Source of the DNA: Paenibacillus selenitireducens
GTDB lineage: Bacteria > Bacillota > Bacilli > Paenibacillales > Paenibacillaceae
Reading direction: 5' to 3'
NCBI RefSeq assembly: GCF_002021565.1
Contig: NZ_MSZX01000009.1
Span: 124,717-188,716 of the forward strand
DNA length: 64,000 nt
Positions within the stretch are counted from its first letter, which is position 1. Each line of letters begins with the position of its first letter. Of the stretch, positions 27,024-36,349 are shown piece by piece. A program made the position numbers and the translations under genes. Below the pieces are notes generated by a model. That model was not told where the DNA came from and did not search any database. It worked only from the letters and a program-made list of their open reading frames with translations.

Positions 27024-27971
27024 CTACCATAAAGAAGTGTCTGAAACTTTCTTGGAAATACGATTGGCGGCAACCACGAGTATTAATCCGATAACTCCTT
27101 GCATCAAACCTACCGCCGTCGCGTAACCATATTGCCCGTCTTGAAGTCCTACGCGGATGACATACGTATCTAATATTTCTGCGAGTTGCATATTTCCCGG
27201 TGTTCTTAAGAGGTACAGCTGGTCGAATCCCGCGGATAATATGCTGCCTAACGATAAGATAAACAGAATGAGAATCGTCGGTTTAATCGATGGCAATGTA
27301 ATATGCCACATCTCTTTCCATCTGCTGGCTCCGTCCATCTTCGCAGCTTCGTACATATCGGGGTTCACCCCGGCTATTGCAGCTAAGTAAATGATGGAAT
27401 CCCAGCCAATGGTTTTCCATATGTGGCTCCCGAACATAATTTGATAGAAATAGCTCGATTCCATCATATAAAATTTACTGCCATCTCCACCGAAGTAGGA
27501 TACCACCTGATTGATTAAGCCGTTATCCGGAGCAAGTAGTCTTTGTGTTAAGCCAACGACGACAACCCAAGACAAGAAGTGCGGCAAATAAGCTATGCTC
27601 TGAGCGATGTTCCTGAAATAGCGGTTCTTCACTTCGTTGAACATCAACGCTAGAATGATCGGAAATGGAAGCCCGATGAATAATTTCATGCATGAGATAA
27701 TCAGTGTGTTCTTAATGAGCATCGTACTTTGGTAATCATTGAAAAACCGTTCGAAATACTTGAATCCAACCCAAGGGCTTCCGAGAATGCCTTGGTTAAA
27801 TTTGAACTCTTTAAATGCAAGGATCAATCCTGTCATCGGGATGTATGAAAATATGATAAAAAATATGAGGCAAGGCAGTAACATGAGGTATAGATACTTA
27901 TGAAGTAGTATATTTCTCCAGAGTTTGGATGACTTAGATGTGGCAACCGATGTGTTCACCCGAGTTTGCAT
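27024..27971 (-). CDS. Carbohydrate ABC transporter permease (LplB-like)
   Basis: Membrane permease of 315 residues with about six helices and the EAA-type loop (DMYEAAKMDGASRWKEMWHITLPSIKPTI near 213-241). It is the first gene of the long operon. It forms the transport channel with the LplC-like permease and receives substrate from the LplA-like lipoprotein. AAGGTGA precedes the ATG. The 282 bases upstream should carry the operon promoter. Confidence 0.9.
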   Translation of the reverse strand: MQTRVNTSVATSKSSKLWRNILLHKYLYLMLLPCLIFFIIFSYIPMTGLILAFKEFKFNQGILGSPWVGFKYFERFFNDYQSTMLIKNTLIISCMKLFIGLPFPIILALMFNEVKNRYFRNIAQSIAYLPHFLSWVVVVGLTQRLLAPDNGLINQVVSYFGGDGSKFYMMESSYFYQIMFGSHIWKTIGWDSIIYLAAIAGVNPDMYEAAKMDGASRWKEMWHITLPSIKPTILILFILSLGSILSAGFDQLYLLRTPGNMQLAEILDTYVIRVGLQDGQYGYATAVGLMQGVIGLILVVAANRISKKVSDTSLW

Positions 27972-28253
27972 GGATTACAGATCACCTTCTCTTGTGTTAG
28001 TGGGTCACAAAATAATGCGTAATGCTAGCATGCAATATAAGATTTTCGAAGGTAAAAAACAGTTCTATCTGTGGTAAATACGGTGGAATGGAATGACGCG
28101 TTAGGTTATGTGCTCACCCACTTTCATAATAAATTCTTTTTTTATCATAAATTGGAAGTGTTAACTACACATCCTTTTTATCTTGATTTTTTGTAAAAGA
28201 ACCTCCCGTTTTGCTGCGATTCACTCCGTATGGTAGCGATACCAGATTCAAAC
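27972..28253. promoter_or_regulatory. Upstream region of the 11-gene operon
   Basis: A+T-rich stretch with no coding. A candidate -10 (TATATT on the minus strand near 28034-28039) lies beside the 10-base palindrome ATGCTAGCAT at 28022-28031. The matching -35 (CTGTTT) is weak. No CG-centred LacI palindrome and no clear terminator for the preceding glycerophosphodiesterase gene were found. Confidence 0.35.
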
Positions 28254-28979
28254 TTAAAGCTCATAACGTGATCTAATTTTAAGGAGTGTGTCAACATTTT
28301 TCGTCGTGATGGCATCGACCTTCAAATCCAGAAACTTCGCCATATCGAGGGGATGATTCACGGTATACACACATATAGCTAGACCATTCTCATGAGCTAT
28401 ATCCACGATTTCGTTCCGACACGTACGGTAATCCATATTGAGGCCGTAATACCCTTCTTCCCTTGCTCTCACGCAGATGTCATGCGCGAATGACATCTCA
28501 TCCTGAGCTTCTACCGACAACTCATCTGGCGTGTTCAGAAATACTCGGATCCCGCTGTTCAGCTTCGTTATTCCGTCAGAACATCCTGTAATGTATACTC
28601 GGTCCTGCGCTTGTAATCGATAAATCGACTGTAATGCAGGTTCGATGCTCATTCTGTCCTTGATATCCAAATTCAGTGTGATCTCGTAAGCTTCCGAAAC
28701 CTTCAATATTTCGTCCAGAAGAGGAATTTCATAGTGTTCATAAACCGGATCCAACTTACGGCGTACATCTTGGATGTTTAATTGTTCGTATGTATGGGCC
28801 TGAAGTAGAGGAGAATCATCATGAAGCAGAATCGCGAAGTCATCTTTGGTGGAACGAATGTCCACTTCAACCATATCGGCGCCGCTGACCGCACCTTCGA
28901 GGAAGGAGGCCATCGTATTATCCGGTGCGTCCCCGCAACCCGTATGGGCGGTAATCAGAACTCTTGATTGATGTACCAT
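28254..28979 (-). CDS. Glycerophosphodiester phosphodiesterase family protein
   Basis: TIM-barrel phosphodiesterase of 241 residues. The catalytic start is HTGCGDAPDNTMASFLEGA, where the usual HRG is HTG; then MVEVDIRSTKDDFAILLHDD supplies ExD and the second His. LNLDIKD and the C-terminal VYTVNHPLDM are typical. No signal peptide, so cytoplasmic. It splits glycerophosphodiesters into glycerol-3-phosphate and an alcohol. It follows the iol regulator on the same strand, and the alcohol could be inositol. Two cre-like sites lie just upstream. The Arg-to-Thr change next to the catalytic His may alter specificity. Confidence 0.83.
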   Translation of the reverse strand: MVHQSRVLITAHTGCGDAPDNTMASFLEGAVSGADMVEVDIRSTKDDFAILLHDDSPLLQAHTYEQLNIQDVRRKLDPVYEHYEIPLLDEILKVSEAYEITLNLDIKDRMSIEPALQSIYRLQAQDRVYITGCSDGITKLNSGIRVFLNTPDELSVEAQDEMSFAHDICVRAREEGYYGLNMDYRTCRNEIVDIAHENGLAICVYTVNHPLDMAKFLDLKVDAITTKNVDTLLKIRSRYEL

Positions 28980-29006
28980 ATAGCCTCCTTAACCTATTGA
29001 ATTCGA

Positions 29007-29061
29007 GGTAAGCGCTTTCCTTGAGAAGATTATAATCCATCCCCTGATGAAAGCGCAATCA
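29007..29061. promoter_or_regulatory. Two cre-like sites before the glycerophosphodiesterase gene
   Basis: On the minus strand 29007-29020 reads GGAAAGCGCTTACC, 12 of 14 against the CcpA consensus. On the plus strand 29048-29061 reads TGAAAGCGCAATCA, 13 of 14. Both lie between the LacI gene end and the phosphodiesterase start, so carbon catabolite control is likely. One could instead be a LacI operator. Confidence 0.55.
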
Positions 29062-29072
29062 TTATTTTATAT

Positions 29073-30083
29073 TTATTTTGTTAATGTGATTTTAGTCGTT
29101 GAATTTCGAATCACGAGTTCCGGGAGGAGGACCAGCCGTTGTTTGTTCGGTTTGCTCCCGTCGATTTCTTGCGTAATTAATTGAACGATTTGTCTCCCCA
29201 TCTCTTGGATGGGTTGAGCCACCGTTGTTAACGAAGGATCGATAATCGTAGCCAATAAGGTATTGTCAAAACCGACAACAGATACGTCTTGGGGTACAGA
29301 CATCCCTTGTTCTCGTACGGCCTGCACGACACCGATGGCGAGCAAATCGTTACACGCAAATATAGCGGTAGGCTTCAAAGGTCCCCGAAGCAATTCCGTA
29401 GCCGTCTCTTTCCCACCTTGGACGTGAAAAGGACTGACAACAACGAGTCGATCCTCATAAGCAATACCTGATTCTTCGAGCGCTTGCTTATATCCGCGCA
29501 CCCGTTCTCGCGAGCTCATGACGCCTAGATCCTCTGCAATGACGGCAATACGCCGGTGCCCTAACTCTATCAAATGGGATGTTGCTAGATAGCCGCCCAA
29601 GAAATCGTCCACTAATACGGTATCCACGACGAAAGAAGGCATCTCCCGGGCGATGACTGCAATCGGAAGCTTCTGCTTCAGCAGCTGCTTCACGATTGAA
29701 TCGCTGCGAGCGCCTGTGGCCAGAATGATGCCGTCCACTCTTTTTTGCCGAAGTACATTTACATACCGTTCTTCCTTCGACAATTCGTTATCCGTGCTGC
29801 TAATCACTAGATTGTAGCCCAACAGCTGAGCGCTATCTTCGATGCTGCGTGCGACCTCCGCGAAGAACGGATTCGCGAGATCCGGGATCAGCAATCCTAA
29901 TGTATACGTTCTTTTCTTCGTAAGTGCGGACGCGACAACACTCGGCTGATAATCGCTTTTTTTCATAATGTCCAGAACATGTTTCCGTGTTTTATCACTA
30001 ATCCGCCCCGTTTGGTTCATCACTTTGGATACGGTGGCAATGGAAACCCCTGCTTCTCTGGCAATATCGTAAATCGTCGCCAT
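29073..30083 (-). CDS. LacI family regulator of the iol cluster
   Basis: Repressor of 336 residues: TIYDIAREAGVSIATVSKVMNQTGRIS helix-turn-helix, hinge helix YQPSVVASALT, then a sensor domain (LGLLIPDLANPFFAEVA, AIFACNDLLAIGVV, VSVVGFDNTLLA). The start is the ATG after GGGGGA; a frame open 28 codons further upstream overlaps no site. It closes the inositol gene row and is the natural candidate to bind the palindrome found before iolD and iolG. Bacillus subtilis uses a DeoR-type IolR instead, so this is a different control solution. Confidence 0.88.
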   Translation of the reverse strand: MATIYDIAREAGVSIATVSKVMNQTGRISDKTRKHVLDIMKKSDYQPSVVASALTKKRTYTLGLLIPDLANPFFAEVARSIEDSAQLLGYNLVISSTDNELSKEERYVNVLRQKRVDGIILATGARSDSIVKQLLKQKLPIAVIAREMPSFVVDTVLVDDFLGGYLATSHLIELGHRRIAVIAEDLGVMSSRERVRGYKQALEESGIAYEDRLVVVSPFHVQGGKETATELLRGPLKPTAIFACNDLLAIGVVQAVREQGMSVPQDVSVVGFDNTLLATIIDPSLTTVAQPIQEMGRQIVQLITQEIDGSKPNKQRLVLLPELVIRNSTTKITLTK

Positions 30084-30153
30084 ATCGTTCCCCCATTTAT
30101 TGTCATCAGTATCCTTAGTATAAGCAAAGTATCCTATTGGGGCAATTTCACAA

Positions 30154-31608
30154 TCAGTATCGGGCAACGATCATTTTCTTACGGGTATAGAACTCGACGC
30201 CATCTTTGCCATTCGCATGCAAATCTCCATAGAATGACTTTTTGTAACCTGAAAATGGAAAAAACGCCATGGGAGCCGGAACGCCGACGTTTACACCTAA
30301 CATGCCTGCATCAATGTTCTCTCTGAATTCTCTCACGGCTTTTGCACTATCCGTATAAATACAAGCGCCATTCGCGAATTCGGAACGATTCGTCAGATCA
30401 ATAGCCTCTTGAAGTGTATCTACTCGCACAATCTGAAGGACAGGGGCGAATATTTCATCCGTCCAAATCTTCATCCCGCAGGCCGCGTGATCGAAGATCG
30501 TCGGGCCTAGGAAGTACCCTTCTCTTTCTGATTGGGGATGCTTGCGGCCGTCCAGCACCAGCTTAGCTCCTTCATGCACGCCTTGTTCAATGTATTGGAT
30601 GGTACGGTTCCGGTGAGCATCTCGAATGACAGGGCCTAGGAAGACATCACGCTCCATCCCATCCCCAACTTTGATAGAAGCGGCTGCTTCAACAAGATGT
30701 TGCACCAGCTGATCTCCAACATCGCCAACCGCAACCACGACGGAACAAGCCATACACCGTTCACCTGCAGACCCAAAGGCAGCACTAGTAATTTCCTTCA
30801 CCGCCAATTGTAAATCTGCATCAGGCATAACAATGGAATGATTTTTCGCTCCGCCAAGGGCTTGCACTCTCTTACCATTCGCTGCCGCTGTCTTGTAGAC
30901 GTATTCGGCTACAGGTTGGGAACCGACGAAGGATATGGCTCGGATCTCTTCATGTTCAAGCAATCCATTCACAATCTCATGCGCGCCATGGACGACATTC
31001 AGCACCCCATTAGGCAATCCTGCTTCTGTCAGCAGCTCTGCCAATCGGTTCGCTAACAATGGCGTACGCTCGGACGGCTTCAAAACGAAAGTATTGCCGC
31101 ACACAATCGCAAGCGGGAACATCCAGCAAGGGACCATCATCGGGAAATTAAAAGGGGTAATCCCGCCGATGACGCCGATCGGATAGCGGTACATCGCGGA
31201 CTCCAAACCCGAAGCAATATCGGGCAAATTGCTGCCCATGAGTAAGGATGGCGCCCCCGCGGCAAACTCCACGCATTCAATACCGCGCAAAACTTCACCG
31301 TGAGCTTCCGCATAGCTCTTGCCGTTCTCGAGCGTAATCATGCGAGCTAATTCATCCCAATGTTCAACCAATAACTGTTGATACTTGAACATGATTCGTG
31401 CACGGCGCGGCACCGGTGTCTTGCTCCATGTCTTGAACGCCGCGGCAGCGGAATCTATTGCAAGCTGCAGATCTTCTCTACTGGATAGAGGAACCCGCGC
31501 AATGGCTTCTCCCGTAGCAGGATTATATACAGTCTCCTCTTTGTTAGCCGTTGAAGCAACCCAACTTCCATCGATAAAATTACGTATGGTTTGCAAGTTA
31601 GCAGACAT
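30154..31608 (-). CDS. iolA: Methylmalonate-semialdehyde dehydrogenase (acylating)
   Basis: CoA-dependent aldehyde dehydrogenase of 484 residues that turns malonate semialdehyde (and methylmalonate semialdehyde) into acetyl-CoA (propionyl-CoA), the last step of inositol breakdown. Family features: [44 protein letters not shown] and the nucleophile in [14 protein letters not shown]. As in MMSDH enzymes, the usual second catalytic Glu is not in its general place. Start: ATG after GGAGGGGA. It is 18 bases after iolC. The iol context supports the assignment. Confidence 0.93.
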   Translation of the reverse strand: MSANLQTIRNFIDGSWVASTANKEETVYNPATGEAIARVPLSSREDLQLAIDSAAAAFKTWSKTPVPRRARIMFKYQQLLVEHWDELARMITLENGKSYAEAHGEVLRGIECVEFAAGAPSLLMGSNLPDIASGLESAMYRYPIGVIGGITPFNFPMMVPCWMFPLAIVCGNTFVLKPSERTPLLANRLAELLTEAGLPNGVLNVVHGAHEIVNGLLEHEEIRAISFVGSQPVAEYVYKTAAANGKRVQALGGAKNHSIVMPDADLQLAVKEITSAAFGSAGERCMACSVVVAVGDVGDQLVQHLVEAAASIKVGDGMERDVFLGPVIRDAHRNRTIQYIEQGVHEGAKLVLDGRKHPQSEREGYFLGPTIFDHAACGMKIWTDEIFAPVLQIVRVDTLQEAIDLTNRSEFANGACIYTDSAKAVREFRENIDAGMLGVNVGVPAPMAFFPFSGYKKSFYGDLHANGKDGVEFYTRKKMIVARY

Positions 31609-31626
31609 CTTGTTCCCCTCCATTGG

Positions 31627-32628
31627 TTAAATTCCTTGCTGAACATAACGAGCGATCCGGTCTTCGATTTGTTGTAACGTAGGCATCGCATCCGAACAGC
31701 TGTGGCTGGACACGACGATCGATGCCGATGCACTGCCGAATTGCTGGCATTTATCCAAACTCCATCCTTGCATCATGCCGTAGATGAATGCGCCTGCGAA
31801 GGAGTCGCCTGCTCCGAATGTCTTCACGACCTCCGCTGGGAATACGCTACCTTCGTATCGGTCCCCTTGCGACGTGAATGCAGTTGAACCGTCTCCACCG
31901 CGTTTGACCACGACCACCTGGGCCCGATGATCGAACCATTGTCTTGCCGTCGCTGCATCATCTTGTTGGAGAGAACCTTCTAGAGCCTCGATCAAATCGA
32001 ATTCTTCTCTACCTCCGATCAGCACATCCGATTTCTCAGCAGCCTGTTTATAGTACATCCCGGTTTCCTCACGGGAAGTCCACGTGTAGGGACGATAATC
32101 TAGATCGAAGAACACGATGACTCCGTGTTTGTGCGCGTGTTCAATGGCTGTAAAGACGGCTTCGCGAGATGGGCTTTGGGCAAGCGCTGTACCAGAGATC
32201 AACAGTGCCTTCGCTTGACGAACGTAGCTTTCGCTTACGTCTCCCGGTTCCAACTTCAAATCCGCTACATTGTCCCGGTACATGAGAATGCTGCAATCCG
32301 TAGGAGATTTTATTTCCGTAAATGCCAACCCGGTAACACTACCCGATTGATCTACGATAATATTGTCCGTGTTTATATTCAATTTCTTCAAATATTGAAC
32401 AATGAAGCGACCGTGCGCATCATCAGAGACTCTTCCAATGAATCCTACTTGCATGCCAAGTCTAGCCAGTGCAATCGAAATATTGGCAGGGGAACCGCCA
32501 ACATATTTCGTGAATGTCATGGTCTCTTCCATCGGACGGTGGATTTCGTTCGCATTTAAATCAATGCACAACCTGCCAAGCCCTATGAAATCCAACGGGC
32601 GATTTTTTTGAAATTGGATGCAACTCAC
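31627..32628 (-). CDS. iolC: 5-dehydro-2-deoxygluconokinase
   Basis: PfkB kinase of 333 residues that phosphorylates 5-dehydro-2-deoxygluconate in inositol catabolism. The FIGLGRLCIDLNANEIHRP start is typical of IolC, as are GGSPANISIALARLG and the ATP signature KTFGAGDSFAGAFIYG. The start was set to a GTG that overlaps the iolB stop (GTGA), after AAGGTGG; the open frame upstream lies inside iolB. Tight overlap means translational coupling. Confidence 0.92.
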   Translation of the reverse strand: MSCIQFQKNRPLDFIGLGRLCIDLNANEIHRPMEETMTFTKYVGGSPANISIALARLGMQVGFIGRVSDDAHGRFIVQYLKKLNINTDNIIVDQSGSVTGLAFTEIKSPTDCSILMYRDNVADLKLEPGDVSESYVRQAKALLISGTALAQSPSREAVFTAIEHAHKHGVIVFFDLDYRPYTWTSREETGMYYKQAAEKSDVLIGGREEFDLIEALEGSLQQDDAATARQWFDHRAQVVVVKRGGDGSTAFTSQGDRYEGSVFPAEVVKTFGAGDSFAGAFIYGMMQGWSLDKCQQFGSASASIVVSSHSCSDAMPTLQQIEDRIARYVQQGI

Positions 32629-33449
32629 CGTTCGCCACCACCTTTCCCTTGTGTCAACAGCCATTCATGGTTCGGATCATTATGGAACTTCCAGGTTCGA
32701 ACAGGGCCTGCCATGACATTTAAATAATAAAGATTGTAGCCTGGAGGGGCTGAAACGGGATGGTAACCACAAGGAACCAATACCGCATCACCGTTATGCA
32801 CAATCAGGGTTTCATTTATCGAGAGATCATCCGTATACACACGCTGCACGGCAAATCCATGTTCTGGAGACATTTTATGATAATAGGTTTCTTCCAAAAG
32901 TGATTCATCCGGCAGGTTGTTCTGATCATGCTTATGCGGCGGGTAGCTGGACCAATGGCCTGCTGGGGTGAAAACTTCCACGACGAGCAGCCGCTCGGCT
33001 TCTTCCTGTTCAGGTAAAATGTTATGAATCATCCGCTCCATCGATCCATACCCTCTTCGCTCGACCCCGACCTGTTCTGGCGCAATCAATCTTGACGCTA
33101 ACCTGCCTTCGGCTGGTGCAGAGCATATTGCGATTTCTAGTACCGTTTGTGCCTCGATATGTAAATGATTCCCTGAAGGTACATATACGGAAAAAGGCGG
33201 AATTTGCTCAAATACACTCATTCGCTGACCAATGTTCATATATTGATTGTCATTCGTGAAAACATTTGCCTTTCCACTCAAAATTACGAGGCAGACTTCA
33301 TTATTCTCGGTTTCTTGGCGTAACGTCTGTCCGGATTCCAGCTGAAAAACTTGAAAACCAACATAATTCCACCCCGCGGATTGCGGCGTGATCGTCAATA
33401 CGTTGCCAGAATCATCTGGTGAAGTACTTCGAACAATGTAATGGGACAT
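32625..33449 (-). CDS. iolB: 5-deoxy-glucuronate isomerase
   Basis: Bicupin isomerase of 274 residues that converts 5-deoxy-glucuronate to 5-dehydro-2-deoxygluconate. Typical stretches: WNYVGFQVFQLESGQTLR, EVCLVILSGKANV, SSYPPHKHDQNNLPDESLLEETYYHK with metal-binding His residues and Glu, and YHPVSAPPGYNLYYLNVMAG. Length matches the family. Placed between iolE and iolC. Confidence 0.93.
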   Translation of the reverse strand: MSHYIVRSTSPDDSGNVLTITPQSAGWNYVGFQVFQLESGQTLRQETENNEVCLVILSGKANVFTNDNQYMNIGQRMSVFEQIPPFSVYVPSGNHLHIEAQTVLEIAICSAPAEGRLASRLIAPEQVGVERRGYGSMERMIHNILPEQEEAERLLVVEVFTPAGHWSSYPPHKHDQNNLPDESLLEETYYHKMSPEHGFAVQRVYTDDLSINETLIVHNGDAVLVPCGYHPVSAPPGYNLYYLNVMAGPVRTWKFHNDPNHEWLLTQGKGGGER

Positions 33450-33479
33450 GGTAGGCCATCCTCTCCCTGTGATCGTGAA

Positions 33480-34394
33480 TTAGTTGTTGATGTCACGTAG
33501 AATGCTTTCTATATATTGTTTGGATTGAAAAGCGTATTCGTACGGATTAGCCTTATTTGGATCTTGTTCGGCTTCCAGAATCATCCACCCATCGTAATGA
33601 TGTGCGAAAAAGCTCTGAAATAATGGACGGAAATCGATGCATCCATCGCCGGGTACCGTAAAGACGCCTTGAATAACCGCTTGTTGGAATGGTGTTTCAG
33701 CACGTTTTACCTCATGAAGGACATCTTCACGTACATCTTTTAAATGAATATATGCGACACGGGAGGCGAACTGTTGATATAACGCTAACGGATCGGCCCC
33801 CCCGTAGTATGCGTGTCCTGTATCGAGCAAGAGATGAACGAGCTCGGGGTTCGTGGATTCCATGAGACGCTCTATTTCTTCAAGGCGCTCAACGACGGTA
33901 CCGATATGGTAATGGTATACCAGCTTCATGTCATGCTGTCGACAAATCTCACCCGCTTGATGCAAGCCGTCAACGAGATAGCCCCACTCGACGTCCGTGA
34001 GAGGAATCACATCTTGAACCCCTTTAGATCGGCGGGGATCTCCTATGATGGATCCTCCTAACTCACAAGTTACGACATGGCGACTGCCCATGAATTTGAG
34101 AAATTCAACATGCTGCCGATACGAATCCAACTCGGATTCTCTCATCGCCGGATCGGAGAATACAACGCCTTTCCATTGGGATGTTAGTTGTAATCCGTTA
34201 GCCGCAAGCGTTGATCTCAAGATCGAAGCATCTTGAGGAAATTTGCGACAATTCTCCGTACCATTGAATCCAAGTAAGGTAAAGTCCTTCATCAAATCTT
34301 GAAATGTATAGTGATCTCCCAATTCCAGTACATCTTCATTCACCCAATTAATGGGTGAAATCCCTAATTTGATGGATGGAGTATCCTTTGGCAT
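33480..34394 (-). CDS. iolE: Myo-inosose-2 dehydratase
   Basis: TIM-barrel dehydratase of 304 residues that removes water from 2-keto-myo-inositol. Start LGISPINWVNEDV and NGTENCRKFP are IolE hallmarks. Metal-binding positions occur in VTCELGGSI, YHYHIGTVV, LLDTGHAYYGGADP and IHLKDVR, with a late Glu in WMILEAEQDP. A GGAGG site precedes the ATG and iolD ends 20 bases upstream. Confidence 0.93.
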   Translation of the reverse strand: MPKDTPSIKLGISPINWVNEDVLELGDHYTFQDLMKDFTLLGFNGTENCRKFPQDASILRSTLAANGLQLTSQWKGVVFSDPAMRESELDSYRQHVEFLKFMGSRHVVTCELGGSIIGDPRRSKGVQDVIPLTDVEWGYLVDGLHQAGEICRQHDMKLVYHYHIGTVVERLEEIERLMESTNPELVHLLLDTGHAYYGGADPLALYQQFASRVAYIHLKDVREDVLHEVKRAETPFQQAVIQGVFTVPGDGCIDFRPLFQSFFAHHYDGWMILEAEQDPNKANPYEYAFQSKQYIESILRDINN

Positions 34395-34414
34395 ACTGTA
34401 ACCTCCTTGTTTCG

Positions 34415-36280
34415 CTACATTTTGAATGCCTTATGAATCCGCTCATTCATGCTATTGTGGGCCTCAAGAACCTTCTCGCTTGTCGATACTTCAGGAACAT
34501 CTACCCGCCACCAAGATTCATATCCGCCACTATTGGTTCCGGGGAGTACTTTAACCTCGATCAGCGTCGAGATTTCCTCTTGTTTGACTTGCTGCAGGGC
34601 CGTTCTAAGCTCTTCGATCGAAGTGACGGAGAACGCCTTGACCCCCATACTTCTTGCATGTGCCGCATAGTCGATCGGAAGATACGCTCCAGTTAAACGC
34701 TCAGTCTCTCTGCTTCGCCGTCTAAATTCATTGCCAAATCCATCGCTGCCGTGATCTTTCTGCAAATTGTGAATGCATTGGAAGCCGTGGTTATCCAGCA
34801 AAATGACATTGATCTTGACACCCTCTTGTAAGCTCGTGACAAGTTCGGAATGCAGCATCAGATAACTGCCATCACCGATAATCGCATAGACTTCTTTTTC
34901 CGGTTGGGCCATCTTGACCCCGAACGCTCCCGCGACTTCATACCCCATACATGAAAAGCCATATTCCATATGGTAGGATTTCGGAGAAACAGAGCGCCAC
35001 AACCGGTGGAGATCACCCGGCAGACTTCCAGCTGCCGCCACGATAACCTCCTCATCGTTCATCGATCGATTAATTTCTCCCAAAACTCTCGTCTGTGAAA
35101 GTCCAGTTTCACTATCGATCGCGTATAATCGGTCTACTTCCTGATCCCAGTTCGCTTTCAAACGAGCTAGCTCATTGGCATCGTAGGAAGTCTTGTAATC
35201 TATTCGAGTTAAGGAATCTTTTAGATCCTTTAATGCTTCTGCTGCATCCGCAATCAGATCATGTGCATTCATTTTTACGGCATCGTACGCGTTGATATTG
35301 ATATGAATAAATTCAACTTCAGGGTGGATAAAAGCTGATTTGGAAGCCGTTGAGAAGTCGCCTAATCGGGTTCCCACACAAAGGATAACATCCGCTTCTT
35401 GGGCTAGCAGATTTGCAGCGAGTGAGCCTGTTGTGCCGATACCGCCCATATTGAGCGGATGATGCCAAGGAAGTGCGCTTTTGCCTGCTTGTGTCTCAAC
35501 AACGGGGATACCGAACGATTCGGCGAACTGGATGAGCGGTTGGTATGCAAGAGAATAATGGACGCCGCCACCTGCGATGATAAGGGGTCTTTTTTTTCTG
35601 GCTAACACGTCAGTAACACGATCACATGCCGTCTTGATCACTGGCACTCGATCGATATAATGGATTCTTTTCTCGAAAAATGCTGATGGGTAATCATATG
35701 CTTCTGTCTGTACATCTTGAGGGAGACAAATCGTTACAGCGCCGGTCTCGGCGGGGTCTGTCAACACTCGCATCGCTTGGATCATCGAGCTTATTAACTG
35801 CTCGGGGCGCGAGATGCGGTCCCAATATTTACTCACGGGTTTGAACGCGTCATTCGCAGATATAGTGTAGTCCATCGGATGTTCAATTTGCTGCAACACA
35901 GGATCAGGCTGCCTGCATGCGAAGATATCTCCTGGAAGCAATAACACGGGAATACGATTGACTGTTGCTGTTGCTGCGGCTGTTACCATATTAAGCGCAC
36001 CCGGTCCAATGGAAGACGTACACGCGAATATTTCGAGCCTGTTCTTCTGTTTCGCGTATGCGACAGCAGCATGAGTCATGCCCTGTTCGTTCTTCCCTTG
36101 GATGAACTGCAGATTGCCCGGTTCACGTTCTAATGCTTCCCCGATGCCTAATACATTGCCATGACCGAAGATGCCCATGACACCTTTTACAAATTTATAT
36201 TCCTTGCCGTCGAGCTGAACGTACTGCTGATCCAGAAATTTCACCAAAGCTTGAGCCATCGTTAATCGAAGCACACCCAT
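34415..36280 (-). CDS. iolD: 3D-(3,5/4)-trihydroxycyclohexane-1,2-dione hydrolase
   Basis: Thiamine-diphosphate enzyme of 621 residues that opens the ring in inositol catabolism. N-terminal pyrimidine-binding domain with [12 protein letters not shown], middle domain with [13 protein letters not shown] and [21 protein letters not shown], and the cofactor motif [14 protein letters not shown] ending in [10 protein letters not shown]. Length and order are as in other IolD proteins. AAAGGATGA precedes the ATG. A LacI-type palindrome lies 35-54 bases before the start. Confidence 0.94.
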   Translation of the reverse strand: MGVLRLTMAQALVKFLDQQYVQLDGKEYKFVKGVMGIFGHGNVLGIGEALEREPGNLQFIQGKNEQGMTHAAVAYAKQKNRLEIFACTSSIGPGALNMVTAAATATVNRIPVLLLPGDIFACRQPDPVLQQIEHPMDYTISANDAFKPVSKYWDRISRPEQLISSMIQAMRVLTDPAETGAVTICLPQDVQTEAYDYPSAFFEKRIHYIDRVPVIKTACDRVTDVLARKKRPLIIAGGGVHYSLAYQPLIQFAESFGIPVVETQAGKSALPWHHPLNMGGIGTTGSLAANLLAQEADVILCVGTRLGDFSTASKSAFIHPEVEFIHININAYDAVKMNAHDLIADAAEALKDLKDSLTRIDYKTSYDANELARLKANWDQEVDRLYAIDSETGLSQTRVLGEINRSMNDEEVIVAAAGSLPGDLHRLWRSVSPKSYHMEYGFSCMGYEVAGAFGVKMAQPEKEVYAIIGDGSYLMLHSELVTSLQEGVKINVILLDNHGFQCIHNLQKDHGSDGFGNEFRRRSRETERLTGAYLPIDYAAHARSMGVKAFSVTSIEELRTALQQVKQEEISTLIEVKVLPGTNSGGYESWWRVDVPEVSTSEKVLEAHNSMNERIHKAFKM

Positions 36281-36314
36281 TCCATGTCATCCTTTCGTCG
36301 CAACATGTCGTTTG

Positions 36315-36334
36315 TAGGTTAACCGCTTAACCTA
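36315..36334. promoter_or_regulatory. LacI-type palindromic operator before iolD
   Basis: TAGGTTAACCGCTTAACCTA is a palindrome with a CG centre and only one mismatched pair. It lies in the 69-base gap between iolG and iolD. The CG-centred form is typical of LacI-family operators. Confidence 0.7.
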
Positions 36335-36349
36335 TTCATGCAAAATAAC

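Noticed and set aside
28022-28031. LacI operator ATGCTAGCAT before the 11-gene operon
   Set aside because: Palindromic but lacks the central CG typical of LacI operators, and no second copy was found. Kept only as a remark.
32125-32559. Plus-strand frame of 144 codons opposite iolC
   Set aside because: Antisense to a clear PfkB kinase gene, no motif and no start signal.
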